DNA from: Pontiella desulfatans | Lineage (GTDB): Bacteria; Verrucomicrobiota; Kiritimatiellia; Kiritimatiellales; Pontiellaceae | Assembly: GCF_900890425.1 (NCBI RefSeq) | Contig: NZ_CAAHFG010000001.1 | Location: forward strand, 2,480,001-2,544,000 | Reading direction: 5' to 3' | Length of the DNA stretch: 64,000 nucleotides | Shown: positions 43,201-51,067 of the stretch, one piece after another | Numbering within the stretch: the stretch's first letter is position 1 | How the letters are laid out: the number at the start of each line of letters is the position of its first letter | Notes under the pieces: model-generated | What the model was told of the DNA's origin: nothing | Databases searched by the model: none | The model's input: only the letters and a program-made list of their open reading frames with translations | Position numbers and translations under genes: made by a program

Positions 43201-43751
43201 GTGCGCTTCTTTCTGCGACCATGCCGATCCCACAGCATGTCGAACCTTAAATTGAGGATACGGGCAACGATTTTGATAAAGGCTTTTTCCCGGCCCAACT
43301 CGGGAATGCTCGCACCCAGCAACGCATCTTCAGCCAGTTTTTTCAACGCGGGGCAAAAACATTCTTTCCCCGGAACCACCGCATCCACTTCGCCATCGAC
43401 AATGATCGGAATGATCCGGTCGGTTCGCCCCAGTTGGACAAAGCTTTCCACCTCGTGGTTCACATAGTGTTTCCCATCGGCATTCGGAATCGCGGAATTC
43501 GGGGAACAGACGACAATCAGGAATTGCGAGTCTTTCAACTCGCGGCGCAGCTCATCGGTCAGCACGCCGATGCCGAGGTCGGTCTGGTCGCGGAAAACAG
43601 GACGCACATGCTTTGGCAGGTGCGGCGCCTCCTTGCGAATGACGCTGGGCAAACGGTAGGTTTCGAGCCTGTGCTGCAACCACTTGGCCCATGCCTCGTC
43701 CCGATGGGAATAACTTATAAACGCATAGTGCCGATAACTGACGTCCCCCAT
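40266..43751 (-). CDS. TIR-domain membrane protein with 21 tandem 32-residue repeats and PDZ-like end
   Basis: Taken from the ATG at 43751 (AAAGG seven bases upstream), the protein has 1161 residues. TIR domain at about 8-170: YAFISYSHRDEAWAKWL, VFRDQTDLG, FLIVVCSPNSA, and HYVNHEVESF with E100 as candidate NADase glutamate. A membrane helix lies at about 184-206. Residues 374-1045 are exactly 21 units of 32 residues with consensus FG-x-DG-x-PC...GYAR...YD-x-RGN-x-x-E-x-Y, similar in style to RHS/WG-type repeats. The end (about 1046-1115, RVLPNSPGARSGVKPGDVFVAVG) is PDZ-like. It is probably a membrane receptor with its repeats outside and the TIR effector inside. The operon partner overlaps its stop. 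Confidence 0.85.
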   Translation of the reverse strand: MGDVSYRHYAFISYSHRDEAWAKWLQHRLETYRLPSVIRKEAPHLPKHVRPVFRDQTDLGIGVLTDELRRELKDSQFLIVVCSPNSAIPNADGKHYVNHEVESFVQLGRTDRIIPIIVDGEVDAVVPGKECFCPALKKLAEDALLGASIPELGREKAFIKIVARILNLRFDMLWDRHGRRKKRTVAVAAACGAAVLLGAVAGGVGLWDFNRTKIHHYVDYVEENGLPEGIQKLCKEQAGHRHVSWRFEKSRGRVRRVSSVNGSDSVWAAVDTETADRPVDREFHYRADGSLEWAQEYSTNGRKLKRWFYTPDMSVVEFRDTGEGRHQTKAVHLATETAGIHSRGGMVFGRHRSRIAAWELVYDEAGRVVQRLYLNSNKSPCTDASGVAGLHFEYAPNGQVVSVQYLGVDGKPCPTRTGVAGRRYDYDSNANRLRIAWVDADGHPVLNENQSACSIRRYDEWGNAVAETYEDVAGKPCVVREGFARLSLEYDTHGNQIEGRFAGLDGQPCIGKGGYATIAMKHNAKGYPVEEAYFDCEGNPCLQRGGYALGEASWDNRGNVVAVSFRDMNGKPCLNRDGYGRLTSVYNEAGDLVERHYWDTEGNPTLNNEHTAGYAQAFDEHGNLVEQSFFGMDGTPCLHRAGIARITRSYDGRGNVIEWAYFNEDGKPCLHKEGYARLTSEHDEFGNVLEETYFGRDGLPCIAANGCSRAKMKYDASGNLIEWRYFDAEGQPALFGGSHARSVQEFDGRGNMVGKSLFGLYGKPCLGAEGFARIEKAYDERGHVESERCFGVDGQPCLAGNGVAGVETRYNQRGHAVEKRCFGVDGALCLSPEGYARMTREYGERGNLTAESYWGVDGLPVMHKEGYARKEREYDDRGNVVAMSYFGMDGKPCAQQDGIARFVKKYDDLGNCIAWAYYGADGRPCLHNGGYARMEQDYDARGNVLVEHYFGVDGKPSPGATGFARIEMEYDGRGRRIAWRHFGKDGQPCADQGGIAHSTALYDIRGNMVERAFFGVDGNACLCREGFSRFSRTFSERNVMMRELFYNEKNKPMPMVYGCNRVLPNSPGARSGVKPGDVFVAVGEWNISLEPWGFRGELTRTENAGRAVVFYRPTEARFFRAEFPAGKMGIGYVHNLLPAWEPLRQVAASYQHWVKAETKSE
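40617..42632 (-). repeat. 21 tandem coding repeats of 96 bp
   Basis: These are the DNA units for the 32-residue repeats of the TIR protein. The period is constant at 96 bases over 2016 bases, with no spacer changes. Individual units are strongly diverged, so they are old protein repeats under selection and not recent slippage products. Confidence 0.85.
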
Positions 43752-43915
43752 ACCCCTGCCTTTCCCTTGAACCCCACAACACACCATTCATTCACTTAAA
43801 AAGTATGAATGCAGAAGAAATAATGCACACGCGCGACAGATTCAATAGAAATGCGCATCGAACCACATCCTGCATTCCAGCAGGACGGGCCACGGAAACG
43901 AGCTTCGCCCTCCCC

Positions 43916-46015
43916 TTATTTTGATTCCGGGCGATGCGGCTCGAACTGGGTTCGGCGATTCTTTTTCGCGGTTTCCACGGCTTCGCAGGCCTGGTTGTAG
44001 AGGATTTCCTGGGAGCGGATCTTTTTCCCACCCTTTTTGGGCGCAACGCGCCGGTAGGAACCGTCGGCCATCAGCAACCAGCTGCTCTGGTTGTCGGCCA
44101 TGTGGAGTTCCAGGGCTTGAATGAGCCGGTCGCGGCAGGCCTTGTCTTCAACGGGCACCATCAGCTCCAGGCGCTTGTCGAGGTTGCGCGGCATCCAGTC
44201 GGCACTGGCGATGTAGACGCGGGGCTTTCCATCGTGGTGGAAATGGATGATGCGCGCATGTTCGAGGTAGCGGTCGATGATGCTGACGACTTCGATATTC
44301 TTTGTCGGCTTGAGGCAGCATATGCCGCGGATGTTGAGCTTGATCTTCACCCCGGCCCGGGCCGCCTCATGGAGTTTTTCGGAAAGCGCCACGTCCACGA
44401 GCGAGTTGACCTTGGCGTTGATGACGGCCTTCCTGCCTCCCTTGGCGCGCTCGATTTCGAAGTCGATCAACTCCAGTAGTTTATTGCGCATGCCGATGGG
44501 CGCCATGCTGATGAGGTTGAAGCCGGCGGGCTGGGCGTAGCCGCATAGGGCATTGAAGAAGGCGGAGGCATCGGCCCCGAGCTCCGCGTTGCAGGTCATG
44601 TAGGAGATGTCGCCGTAAAGCTTGGCGGTCGATTCGTTGTAGTTGCCGGTGCCGAAGTGGCAATACCGCACGATGCCGGTCGATTCGCGCCGGACCACGA
44701 AACAGACCTTGGCGTGGGTCTTGTAGCCCTTGACGCCATAGATGACCTGGACGCCGCATTGTTCGAGGTCGCGCGCCCAGCCGATGTTGCGGGCTTCGTC
44801 GAAGCGCGCCTTGAGTTCCATCAGGACGGTCACGTTGATTCCGTTTTCGGCGGCGCGCTTGAGGGCGGCGATGATGGCGCTGTCGGAACTCGTCCGGTAG
44901 AGCACCATCTTGATGGCCATGGTGTCGGGGTCGACTGCGGCTTCCTCGATGAAGCGGATGACCGGGTCGAATGTTTCGTAGGGATGGTAGAACAGGATGT
45001 CGCGCTGCGCAATCTGGCCGAACATGGGTTCGTTGGGAATCACATCCGGCGAGGGTTGCGGGGGCCAGGCCTCGGTTTTAAGTTCATCGAATCCCTCGAG
45101 GAACGCCATCGGCATGAAATCCTTCAAGTTGAGCATACCTTCGATCGGATAGATGTTTTCGTCCGCCACCAGCAACTTCCTGCAGAGGAATTTCAAGAGC
45201 CCCGCGGAGATCCCGCGGTCGACCTCAAGGCGGATGCAGTCGCCGGTCTTGCGCTCCTCCAGCACATCCTCCATGCCGGAGAGCAGATCCGGCGCCTCGT
45301 TTTCCTGGACGGCGAAATCGGCATTGCGGGTAATGCGGAATGCCGCGCACTCCTTCACCTCGTAGCCGGGGAACCAGTTGGCGGCATATTTGCGAACCAC
45401 CTCTTCGCGCAGCACATATGCATAGCCCGCTTCCGCCGGCAGCTGCACGATGCGCCCCCCCGCGCGGTCCAGCGACAGGACGGCATAGCGCTCTTCCGGC
45501 TCCTTCGTTCCCTTGGCCTGCAACCGAACCAGCAGGAGGAGCGCAAGGTTGGGTATGCGCGGGAAGGTTTTGCCCTCCACCGCAACCGGTGTGATGACCG
45601 GGAAAAGTTCATCGATGAACAGTTCGTAGATGGTGGATTCCTGTTCCGACGAGAGCGCGGCGATATCGGCATGGCGGATGCCGCCGGCGGCCAAGGCGGG
45701 CGAGACGACCTCGTTGAAGCACCCGTGCAAATCGTTCATCATGGCATGTGCGCGCGCGTTGATTTCGCGCAGCTGCGCGAGCGGGGTCAACCCGGCGGGG
45801 TCCTTTTTCCTGCGGCCGGCCTTGCGCGCCATGTGCAGCCCCCCAAAGCGCACCATGAAAAACTCGTCGAGGTTCGAGGCCGTGATGGCCAGGAACTTGA
45901 GCCGCTCAAGCATCGGGTTTTCCGGGGCCTTGGCCTCTTCCAGCACGCGCTGGTTAAATTCGAGCCAGCTGAGTTCGCGGTTGAAATAGCGTGGGATTTC
46001 CTTCTTCGCTGCCAT
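43916..46015 (-). CDS. ppk1: Polyphosphate kinase 1
   Basis: A 699-residue enzyme that polymerises the gamma-phosphate of ATP into polyphosphate. The ATG is preceded by AGGAA. RYFNRELSWLEFNQRVLEEA is the N domain; DEFFMVRFGGL, PYETFDPVIRFIEEAA, KMVLYRTSSDSAI, the first PLD-like motif in GYKTHAKVCFVVRRE and the autophosphorylated histidine H453 in CHFGTGNYNESTAKLYGD are diagnostic. The C terminus is RTQFEPHRPESK. It follows ppx on the same strand. Downstream lies the TIR operon, and a diverged copy of its 3' end appears 5.6 kb further on. It may be co-transcribed with ppx. Confidence 0.96.
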   Translation of the reverse strand: MAAKKEIPRYFNRELSWLEFNQRVLEEAKAPENPMLERLKFLAITASNLDEFFMVRFGGLHMARKAGRRKKDPAGLTPLAQLREINARAHAMMNDLHGCFNEVVSPALAAGGIRHADIAALSSEQESTIYELFIDELFPVITPVAVEGKTFPRIPNLALLLLVRLQAKGTKEPEERYAVLSLDRAGGRIVQLPAEAGYAYVLREEVVRKYAANWFPGYEVKECAAFRITRNADFAVQENEAPDLLSGMEDVLEERKTGDCIRLEVDRGISAGLLKFLCRKLLVADENIYPIEGMLNLKDFMPMAFLEGFDELKTEAWPPQPSPDVIPNEPMFGQIAQRDILFYHPYETFDPVIRFIEEAAVDPDTMAIKMVLYRTSSDSAIIAALKRAAENGINVTVLMELKARFDEARNIGWARDLEQCGVQVIYGVKGYKTHAKVCFVVRRESTGIVRYCHFGTGNYNESTAKLYGDISYMTCNAELGADASAFFNALCGYAQPAGFNLISMAPIGMRNKLLELIDFEIERAKGGRKAVINAKVNSLVDVALSEKLHEAARAGVKIKLNIRGICCLKPTKNIEVVSIIDRYLEHARIIHFHHDGKPRVYIASADWMPRNLDKRLELMVPVEDKACRDRLIQALELHMADNQSSWLLMADGSYRRVAPKKGGKKIRSQEILYNQACEAVETAKKNRRTQFEPHRPESK

Positions 46016-46063
46016 GATTCCTGCCTTCTTATTACTGAACTAAACCAATCGGTATTGATTTGC

Positions 46064-46141
46064 ACAGGACTATTGATAACAGGACTATTCGACAGCCCAT
46101 GATCGTGATTTTAAAAATAGTCCTTTTCTCAATCGTCCTGT
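46064..46141. repeat. Inverted repeat between ppx and ppk1
   Basis: ACAGGACTATTGATAACAGG (from 46064 to 46089 with ACTATT) is inverted at 46116-46141 with about 22 of 26 positions matching, around a 26-base loop. The motif AGGACTATT is also repeated directly inside the left arm. It fills most of the ppx-ppk gap. Confidence 0.7.
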
Positions 46142-46176
46142 GAACTTCTTCGCACAAAGCCGCGCAAGCATTCATA

Positions 46177-47751
46177 TCACCTGCGTTTCGCGCGTAGCGC
46201 AACCGTGCGCCCGTAAACCTGCTCGAACATTTTCCCCTTGCTCACCAAGGCCCTCTTTTCGGCGGCATATTCACCGGGGCGTTCCGCCTCCAGGATCACC
46301 TGTCCCTCGCCCAACACCACCTTCACCCCCCGGATCGCCTGGGTGTGCGAACGGTCGAGCGCGTCGGCGGCGCGCAGCATGGCGGCCAGCTTATTCACCA
46401 CCAGGCGTTGCTCGCGCGAGAGCGAATCGTATCCGGGATGGCTGCCGCGCGGAACGGCCCCGCGGTGATAGCGCGCAACCAAGGCCGTCAACGCAACATC
46501 CTCTTCGCCCAGCCCAAACAAATCGCTGTATTCAATGATGTATTTGGCATGCTTGTGGTGGCTGCTGGTGCCGATGAATACACCAACGTCGTGCAGCAGC
46601 GCCGCCACGGTCAGGATCACCTCGTAGCGATATCCCAGCCGATGCTCATTCTGCATCGCATGGAAAATGGCCAACGCGTTGCCCTTCACGCATTCCGCAT
46701 GCGCTTCGTCGAGTTGATATCTTCGCCCCACTTCCCGCACCGAATTGAGGATTTGTTCAACAAAGTCTTCCGTCCAGGCCGTCCCCAAGGCGGCCTCGGC
46801 CAAAAGACCGTCGCGCAGGGTGACATCGCAGACATGCACCTTCTTCAGGCCAAAGACCTCGGCGAGCCGGACATAGGCCAACAGCGCCGTGCCCAGCGTC
46901 TGGGCATCCTTGAACGGAAGGTGGTACTTGCGCGCCACTTTCTCCACGTCCATCCCCAGCACCTTCTCGGCCAGCCGGGCCAGCTCCACCACCTTCAATG
47001 CCGACAGCGAACCCTTGCCCCGCTCTTTATGGAGAACATTCGCCGCCGTCCGGGCTTCGCCGCCCATCAGCAACAGCACGTGCTTGCCTGACTCCTGCGC
47101 CACCGCATCGCGGCACTGGCGCACCCCGACATCGATCTCCATTTTCAGCAGTTCCAGACGGCGGGCTTCGGACCCCAGCTGCGCATCCATGTTTTCCCGC
47201 AGGCGGAAGGCCCCCATCCGGTAGGTATGGGCAAATTCCACGCGCCCGTCCTCCAGCCCCAGGAACTCGGTGCTGCCCCCCCCCACCTCAAACACCAGCA
47301 GGTTGCCCGAACGCAACGACGCATTGGTTTTTAGCAACGGACGGATGCCAAGGAAGGTCAACCGGTTAACCTCCGCCCCCTCGATCACCTCCACGTTGAT
47401 GTCCGTGGCCATGTAGATGCGGTCGAGGAATTCATCGCGGTTGCGGGCCTCGCGGACGGCGCTCGTCGCAACGGCGCGGACGCCTGAACGCAGATCGATG
47501 TTATACTCCTTCAATACCATCGAAAAACTGCGCATCACCTTCACGCAGTCTTCGATCGTGCTCCGCGCGATGCTCCCCCGGGTGAAGGAATCGCTGCCGA
47601 TCGCCACGCTTTGGTTGAGCGTATCGAGCGTTTGGAAGGTGCCATCCGGATGAATCTGCGCCACCACCATGCGGATCGAGGTCGAGCCAATGTCGACCAC
47701 CGCCTTGAGTTCATAATCCGGGTTTGTGTTCGGTGTTTCCGTTTTCGCCAT
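46177..47751 (-). CDS. ppx: Exopolyphosphatase / guanosine pentaphosphate phosphatase family with HD domain
   Basis: A 524-residue protein starting at 47751 after GAGGAT. The N-terminal half is the ASKHA-fold Ppx/GppA domain: AVVDIGSTSIRMVVAQ, VRAVATSAVREARN, FEVGGGSTEF and MGGEARTAANV. The C-terminal half (about 330-520) is the HD-type domain seen in long Ppx proteins: LLHDVGVFIGTSSHHKHAKY. It would degrade polyphosphate from its ends or hydrolyse pppGpp, in the cytoplasm. Pairing with ppk1 favours polyphosphate. A 737-bp region without genes separates it from mutS, which is transcribed in the opposite direction. Confidence 0.92.
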   Translation of the reverse strand: MAKTETPNTNPDYELKAVVDIGSTSIRMVVAQIHPDGTFQTLDTLNQSVAIGSDSFTRGSIARSTIEDCVKVMRSFSMVLKEYNIDLRSGVRAVATSAVREARNRDEFLDRIYMATDINVEVIEGAEVNRLTFLGIRPLLKTNASLRSGNLLVFEVGGGSTEFLGLEDGRVEFAHTYRMGAFRLRENMDAQLGSEARRLELLKMEIDVGVRQCRDAVAQESGKHVLLLMGGEARTAANVLHKERGKGSLSALKVVELARLAEKVLGMDVEKVARKYHLPFKDAQTLGTALLAYVRLAEVFGLKKVHVCDVTLRDGLLAEAALGTAWTEDFVEQILNSVREVGRRYQLDEAHAECVKGNALAIFHAMQNEHRLGYRYEVILTVAALLHDVGVFIGTSSHHKHAKYIIEYSDLFGLGEEDVALTALVARYHRGAVPRGSHPGYDSLSREQRLVVNKLAAMLRAADALDRSHTQAIRGVKVVLGEGQVILEAERPGEYAAEKRALVSKGKMFEQVYGRTVALRAKRR

Positions 47752-48488
47752 AGTTGATCCTCGAAAGCTCAAGATACGATACGCGCCGCGCCAAGGAAAC
47801 GCAATCCATGTTAGCGTTTCGTTAGGGAAGCGAGACCTCGACGCGAAAAAAGGCCGAGGTGGTTGCTCGCGGTCGAGACGTGAAGCGCATTCGATTTCAA
47901 TGCCGACCGAATTGGTGTCGGCGGCGGATCTTCATCGATATTGCTCCATTGCTGGTAGAGCTTTTATGTTGCAGTTATACTGACGGCCGTCAGCATAACT
48001 GCAACATCTGTGGGTTCTTTTCCCGCTTAGGTGAAACAAAACGGCGCGGAGCAGCGTTCCTCGGCCGACGCCGGTAGACGCGAATGCCGCGTGCCCGGCG
48101 ACGTGCGTTTCGTGGTTGAAAGTTGCGCTTTGCCTAGAACGATACCTGAAGAGGGTCTGCGCACGGTTCGCACCTCCGTGAAGAACCGGTTTTTTTTCTG
48201 TCGAACGGAATCCCGGCAGACGGGAACTCGCATCGGATATGCGAGCTACGGCTTGGCATCGGCTGCCGAAGGCCTTTTGTTTCAAGCGCAGCCCAGGAAA
48301 AAACCTAGTTTCTTTTCGTTTGAAGCATGCAAGGCTTATTTCGACTCTGTTGGACCCTCCACTGCGTCTGCAACCGAAATCAGCCGAAGGACGCCATGGA
48401 GGTTGCCAAATCCTGCATTCCATGGCTAATGTTTCTTGAAACCATCCGCCCACTGGATAAACTGTGCGCTTTGATTTCTGGGAGACGT
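47752..48488. other. Long intergenic region between ppx and mutS
   Basis: About 740 bases with no coding region I can support. It contains the 42-bp palindrome at 47966-48007, GC-rich segments of no clear structure, and presumably divergent promoters. A frame open from 48327 leads into mutS but lacks family similarity before 48489. Confidence 0.6.
47966..48007. repeat. 42-bp near-perfect palindrome
   Basis: ATGTTGCAGTTAT and ATAACTGCAACAT surround CTGACGGCCGTCAG, itself palindromic; only one base pair (A against C) is unpaired. With no loop it looks more like a binding site for a dimeric regulator or a cruciform than a terminator. It lies between divergent ppx and mutS. Confidence 0.85.
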
Positions 48489-50993
48489 ATGGCGGAGAAG
48501 AAAGAAACACCGATGATGGCGCAGTACCGGTCGATCCGGCGCGAGTTGCCGGAAGACACCATTCTTTTTTTCCGCCTGGGCGACTTTTATGAAATGTTTT
48601 TCGACGATGCCAAGACGGCGTCGGACATTCTCGGCATTACCCTGACGAAGCGCCACAATACGCCGATGTGCGGTATCCCCTACCATGCCTCCGCCGGCTA
48701 TCTGGAACGGCTGGTCAAGGCGGGCGTGAAGGTGGCGGTTTGCGAGCAGATCGAGGATCCGGCCACCGCCAAAGGGTGCGTGAAGCGTGCCGTTACCCGC
48801 ATCGTGACGCCGGGCACGATCCTCGACGAGGTGGCGCTCGACGGCAACCAAAACAATTTCCTGGCCGGCCTCTACAAAGGGAAGAACCGGTTCGGCATGG
48901 CGATGCTCGATCTTTCGACGGGCGAATTCTGGATTGAGGAAAGCGGCGATGTTTCGAGCGTTCAGGCGAACCTTGCGCGCTATGCGCCGGCGGAGTGCGT
49001 CGTGGCCGAGGAGCAGATGCACGACCCGTCGTTCAAGGAACTGACGCTGGAGGCCACCAATACGCTGCTGACGGCGTGCGAAGACTGGACGTTCGAGGCG
49101 AGCTCGGCCAACGATTTCCTGCAGCGCCATTTCGACGTCCATTCGCTGGAAGGGTTCGGATGCAGCTCGATGGCGGCGGCCCTGGGAGCGGCGGGCGGCG
49201 TGCTTTATTATGTTAAAACCGAACTGCGCCGCAACCTTTCGCACGTGCGCAACATCCGCGTCAAGAACCCGCAGGACTACATGCTGGTGGACGAAACAAC
49301 GGCCACCAACCTGGAGCTGGTGGCCCCCATCAACTCCAACCGCCAGGCCTACAAGGCCACCCTGCTGAATGTGCTCGACTCCACCAAGACGGCCATGGGC
49401 GGCCGCCTGCTGCGCGAATGGCTGCTGCGCCCGCTCAACAACCTCGTCCAGATCAATGCGCGCCACGATGCGGTTGAACTGATGGTCCACAACCAGACCT
49501 ACCTGCGCTCGCTGCGCGACATCCTGGGCGACATCAAGGACGTGGAGCGCCTTATTTCCAGGATCGGATCGACCAGCGGCAACCCGCGCGACGTGCGCGC
49601 CATGGGCGTTTCGCTCGAGCAGATGCCGATGGTGAAGGCGCTGCTTGCAGGCAAGGGCACGATGCTCGAAACGCTGGGTGAAGAGATTACCTCCCTGCCG
49701 GAGCTGGTTGCGCTGATCGATACGGCCATCGTCGACGAACCCCCGCTCAACCTGAAGGACGGGGGCGTCATCCGCCCCGGCTACCACGATGAATTGGACG
49801 AGCTCCGGGATGCGGCGACCCAAGGCCGGAAATGGCTGGCGGAGTTCCAGGCCTCGGAGATCGAGCGCACCGGCATCAAGAGCCTGAAGGTTCGGCACAA
49901 CAAGGTGTTCGGCTACTATATCGAAATCAGCAAGAGCTATCTGGCGGACGTGCCGGAAAGCTATGTGCGCAAGCAGACGCTGGTGAATGCGGAGCGCTTC
50001 ATTACGCCGGAGCTCAAGGAATACGAAAACAAGATTTTCGGCGCGCAGGAGCGGTCGATCGGCCTGGAGCAGGAAATCTTCAACGAAGTGCGCCGCCAGG
50101 CCGTTGAACACCTGGAAACCATCCAGAAAAACGCGCTGGCGATCGGCCAGGTGGATGTGCTGGCCAGCTTTGCGGAGCGCGCGCTTTCGAACAACTATGC
50201 GCGCCCGGCCATGGGCGACGACGGGCGGCTCGACATCCACGACGGCCGCCACGCGGTGGTGGAGCAGATGCCGGATGCCGAACGCTTTGTGCCGAACGAT
50301 ACCAGGCTCGACCGGGAAACGCATCAGCTCATCATCATCACCGGCCCGAACATGGCGGGTAAATCGACCTATATCCGGCAGGTGGCGCTGATCACGATCA
50401 TGGCGCACATGGGGTGCTTCGTTCCGGCGGCGAAAGCGGAGATTGGACTCGTCGACCGCGTCTTCACCCGCGTTGGTGCGAGCGACGACCTGGCGCGCGG
50501 CCGCTCGACCTTCATGGTGGAGATGCAGGAAACGGCCAACATCCTCAACAACGCCACGCCGAAAAGCCTGATCGTGCTCGACGAGATCGGACGCGGCACG
50601 AGTACGTTCGACGGCATCAGCATTGCGTGGTCGGTGGCGGAATTTCTCTGCAAAAACAAGGATATGCAGGCGAAAACCCTCTTTGCCACGCACTACCACG
50701 AGCTGACCGACCTGGCGCTGATCCTGCCCAATGTGCAGAACTTCAGCGTGCTCGTGAAGGAAAAGGGCCACACCATCACCTTCCTGCGCAAGATTGTTCC
50801 GGGCGCGGCGGACAAGAGCTACGGCATCCAGGTGGCGCGACTGGCCGGCCTGCCCGACGAGGTGATCAGCCGCGCCAACGACATCCTGACCAACCTGGAG
50901 GAAGGCGAGTTTGGCGACACCGGCCAACCCAAGATCGCAAAGAAGCGCCCGCACAAGCTAAAAGCCAATGTATCTCAGCTTGACCTCTTCTGA
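48489..50993 (+). CDS. mutS: DNA mismatch repair protein MutS
   Basis: An 834-residue protein starting at 48489 ([13 protein letters not shown]) after GGGAG. The mismatch-binding Phe-x-Glu occurs in [15 protein letters not shown]; the connector, core and clamp domains follow. The ATPase has Walker [10 protein letters not shown] at 619-627, STFMVEM, Walker [17 protein letters not shown] and FATHYHEL. The C terminus ends VSQLDLF, resembling a beta-clamp-binding peptide (QLDLF). It recognises replication mismatches and works with MutL, which is not in the window. It is the only gene of its transcript that I can see before the polytopic membrane protein. Confidence 0.97.
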   Translation: MAEKKETPMMAQYRSIRRELPEDTILFFRLGDFYEMFFDDAKTASDILGITLTKRHNTPMCGIPYHASAGYLERLVKAGVKVAVCEQIEDPATAKGCVKRAVTRIVTPGTILDEVALDGNQNNFLAGLYKGKNRFGMAMLDLSTGEFWIEESGDVSSVQANLARYAPAECVVAEEQMHDPSFKELTLEATNTLLTACEDWTFEASSANDFLQRHFDVHSLEGFGCSSMAAALGAAGGVLYYVKTELRRNLSHVRNIRVKNPQDYMLVDETTATNLELVAPINSNRQAYKATLLNVLDSTKTAMGGRLLREWLLRPLNNLVQINARHDAVELMVHNQTYLRSLRDILGDIKDVERLISRIGSTSGNPRDVRAMGVSLEQMPMVKALLAGKGTMLETLGEEITSLPELVALIDTAIVDEPPLNLKDGGVIRPGYHDELDELRDAATQGRKWLAEFQASEIERTGIKSLKVRHNKVFGYYIEISKSYLADVPESYVRKQTLVNAERFITPELKEYENKIFGAQERSIGLEQEIFNEVRRQAVEHLETIQKNALAIGQVDVLASFAERALSNNYARPAMGDDGRLDIHDGRHAVVEQMPDAERFVPNDTRLDRETHQLIIITGPNMAGKSTYIRQVALITIMAHMGCFVPAAKAEIGLVDRVFTRVGASDDLARGRSTFMVEMQETANILNNATPKSLIVLDEIGRGTSTFDGISIAWSVAEFLCKNKDMQAKTLFATHYHELTDLALILPNVQNFSVLVKEKGHTITFLRKIVPGAADKSYGIQVARLAGLPDEVISRANDILTNLEEGEFGDTGQPKIAKKRPHKLKANVSQLDLF

Positions 50994-51067
50994 TTTAGAA
51001 ACAAACACAACTTGCATTGTAATTGTCATTCGCTTTAGCCTGTTCTTTAACTAACAAGGGAGATGTT

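Noticed and set aside
48031-48429. 132-codon frame in the ppx-mutS gap
   Set aside because: No ribosome site, low-complexity Arg/Ser-rich composition, no recognisable motif, and overlapping frames on both strands.
48426-50954. 842-codon minus-strand frame over mutS
   Set aside because: Antisense shadow; the plus strand is unmistakably MutS.
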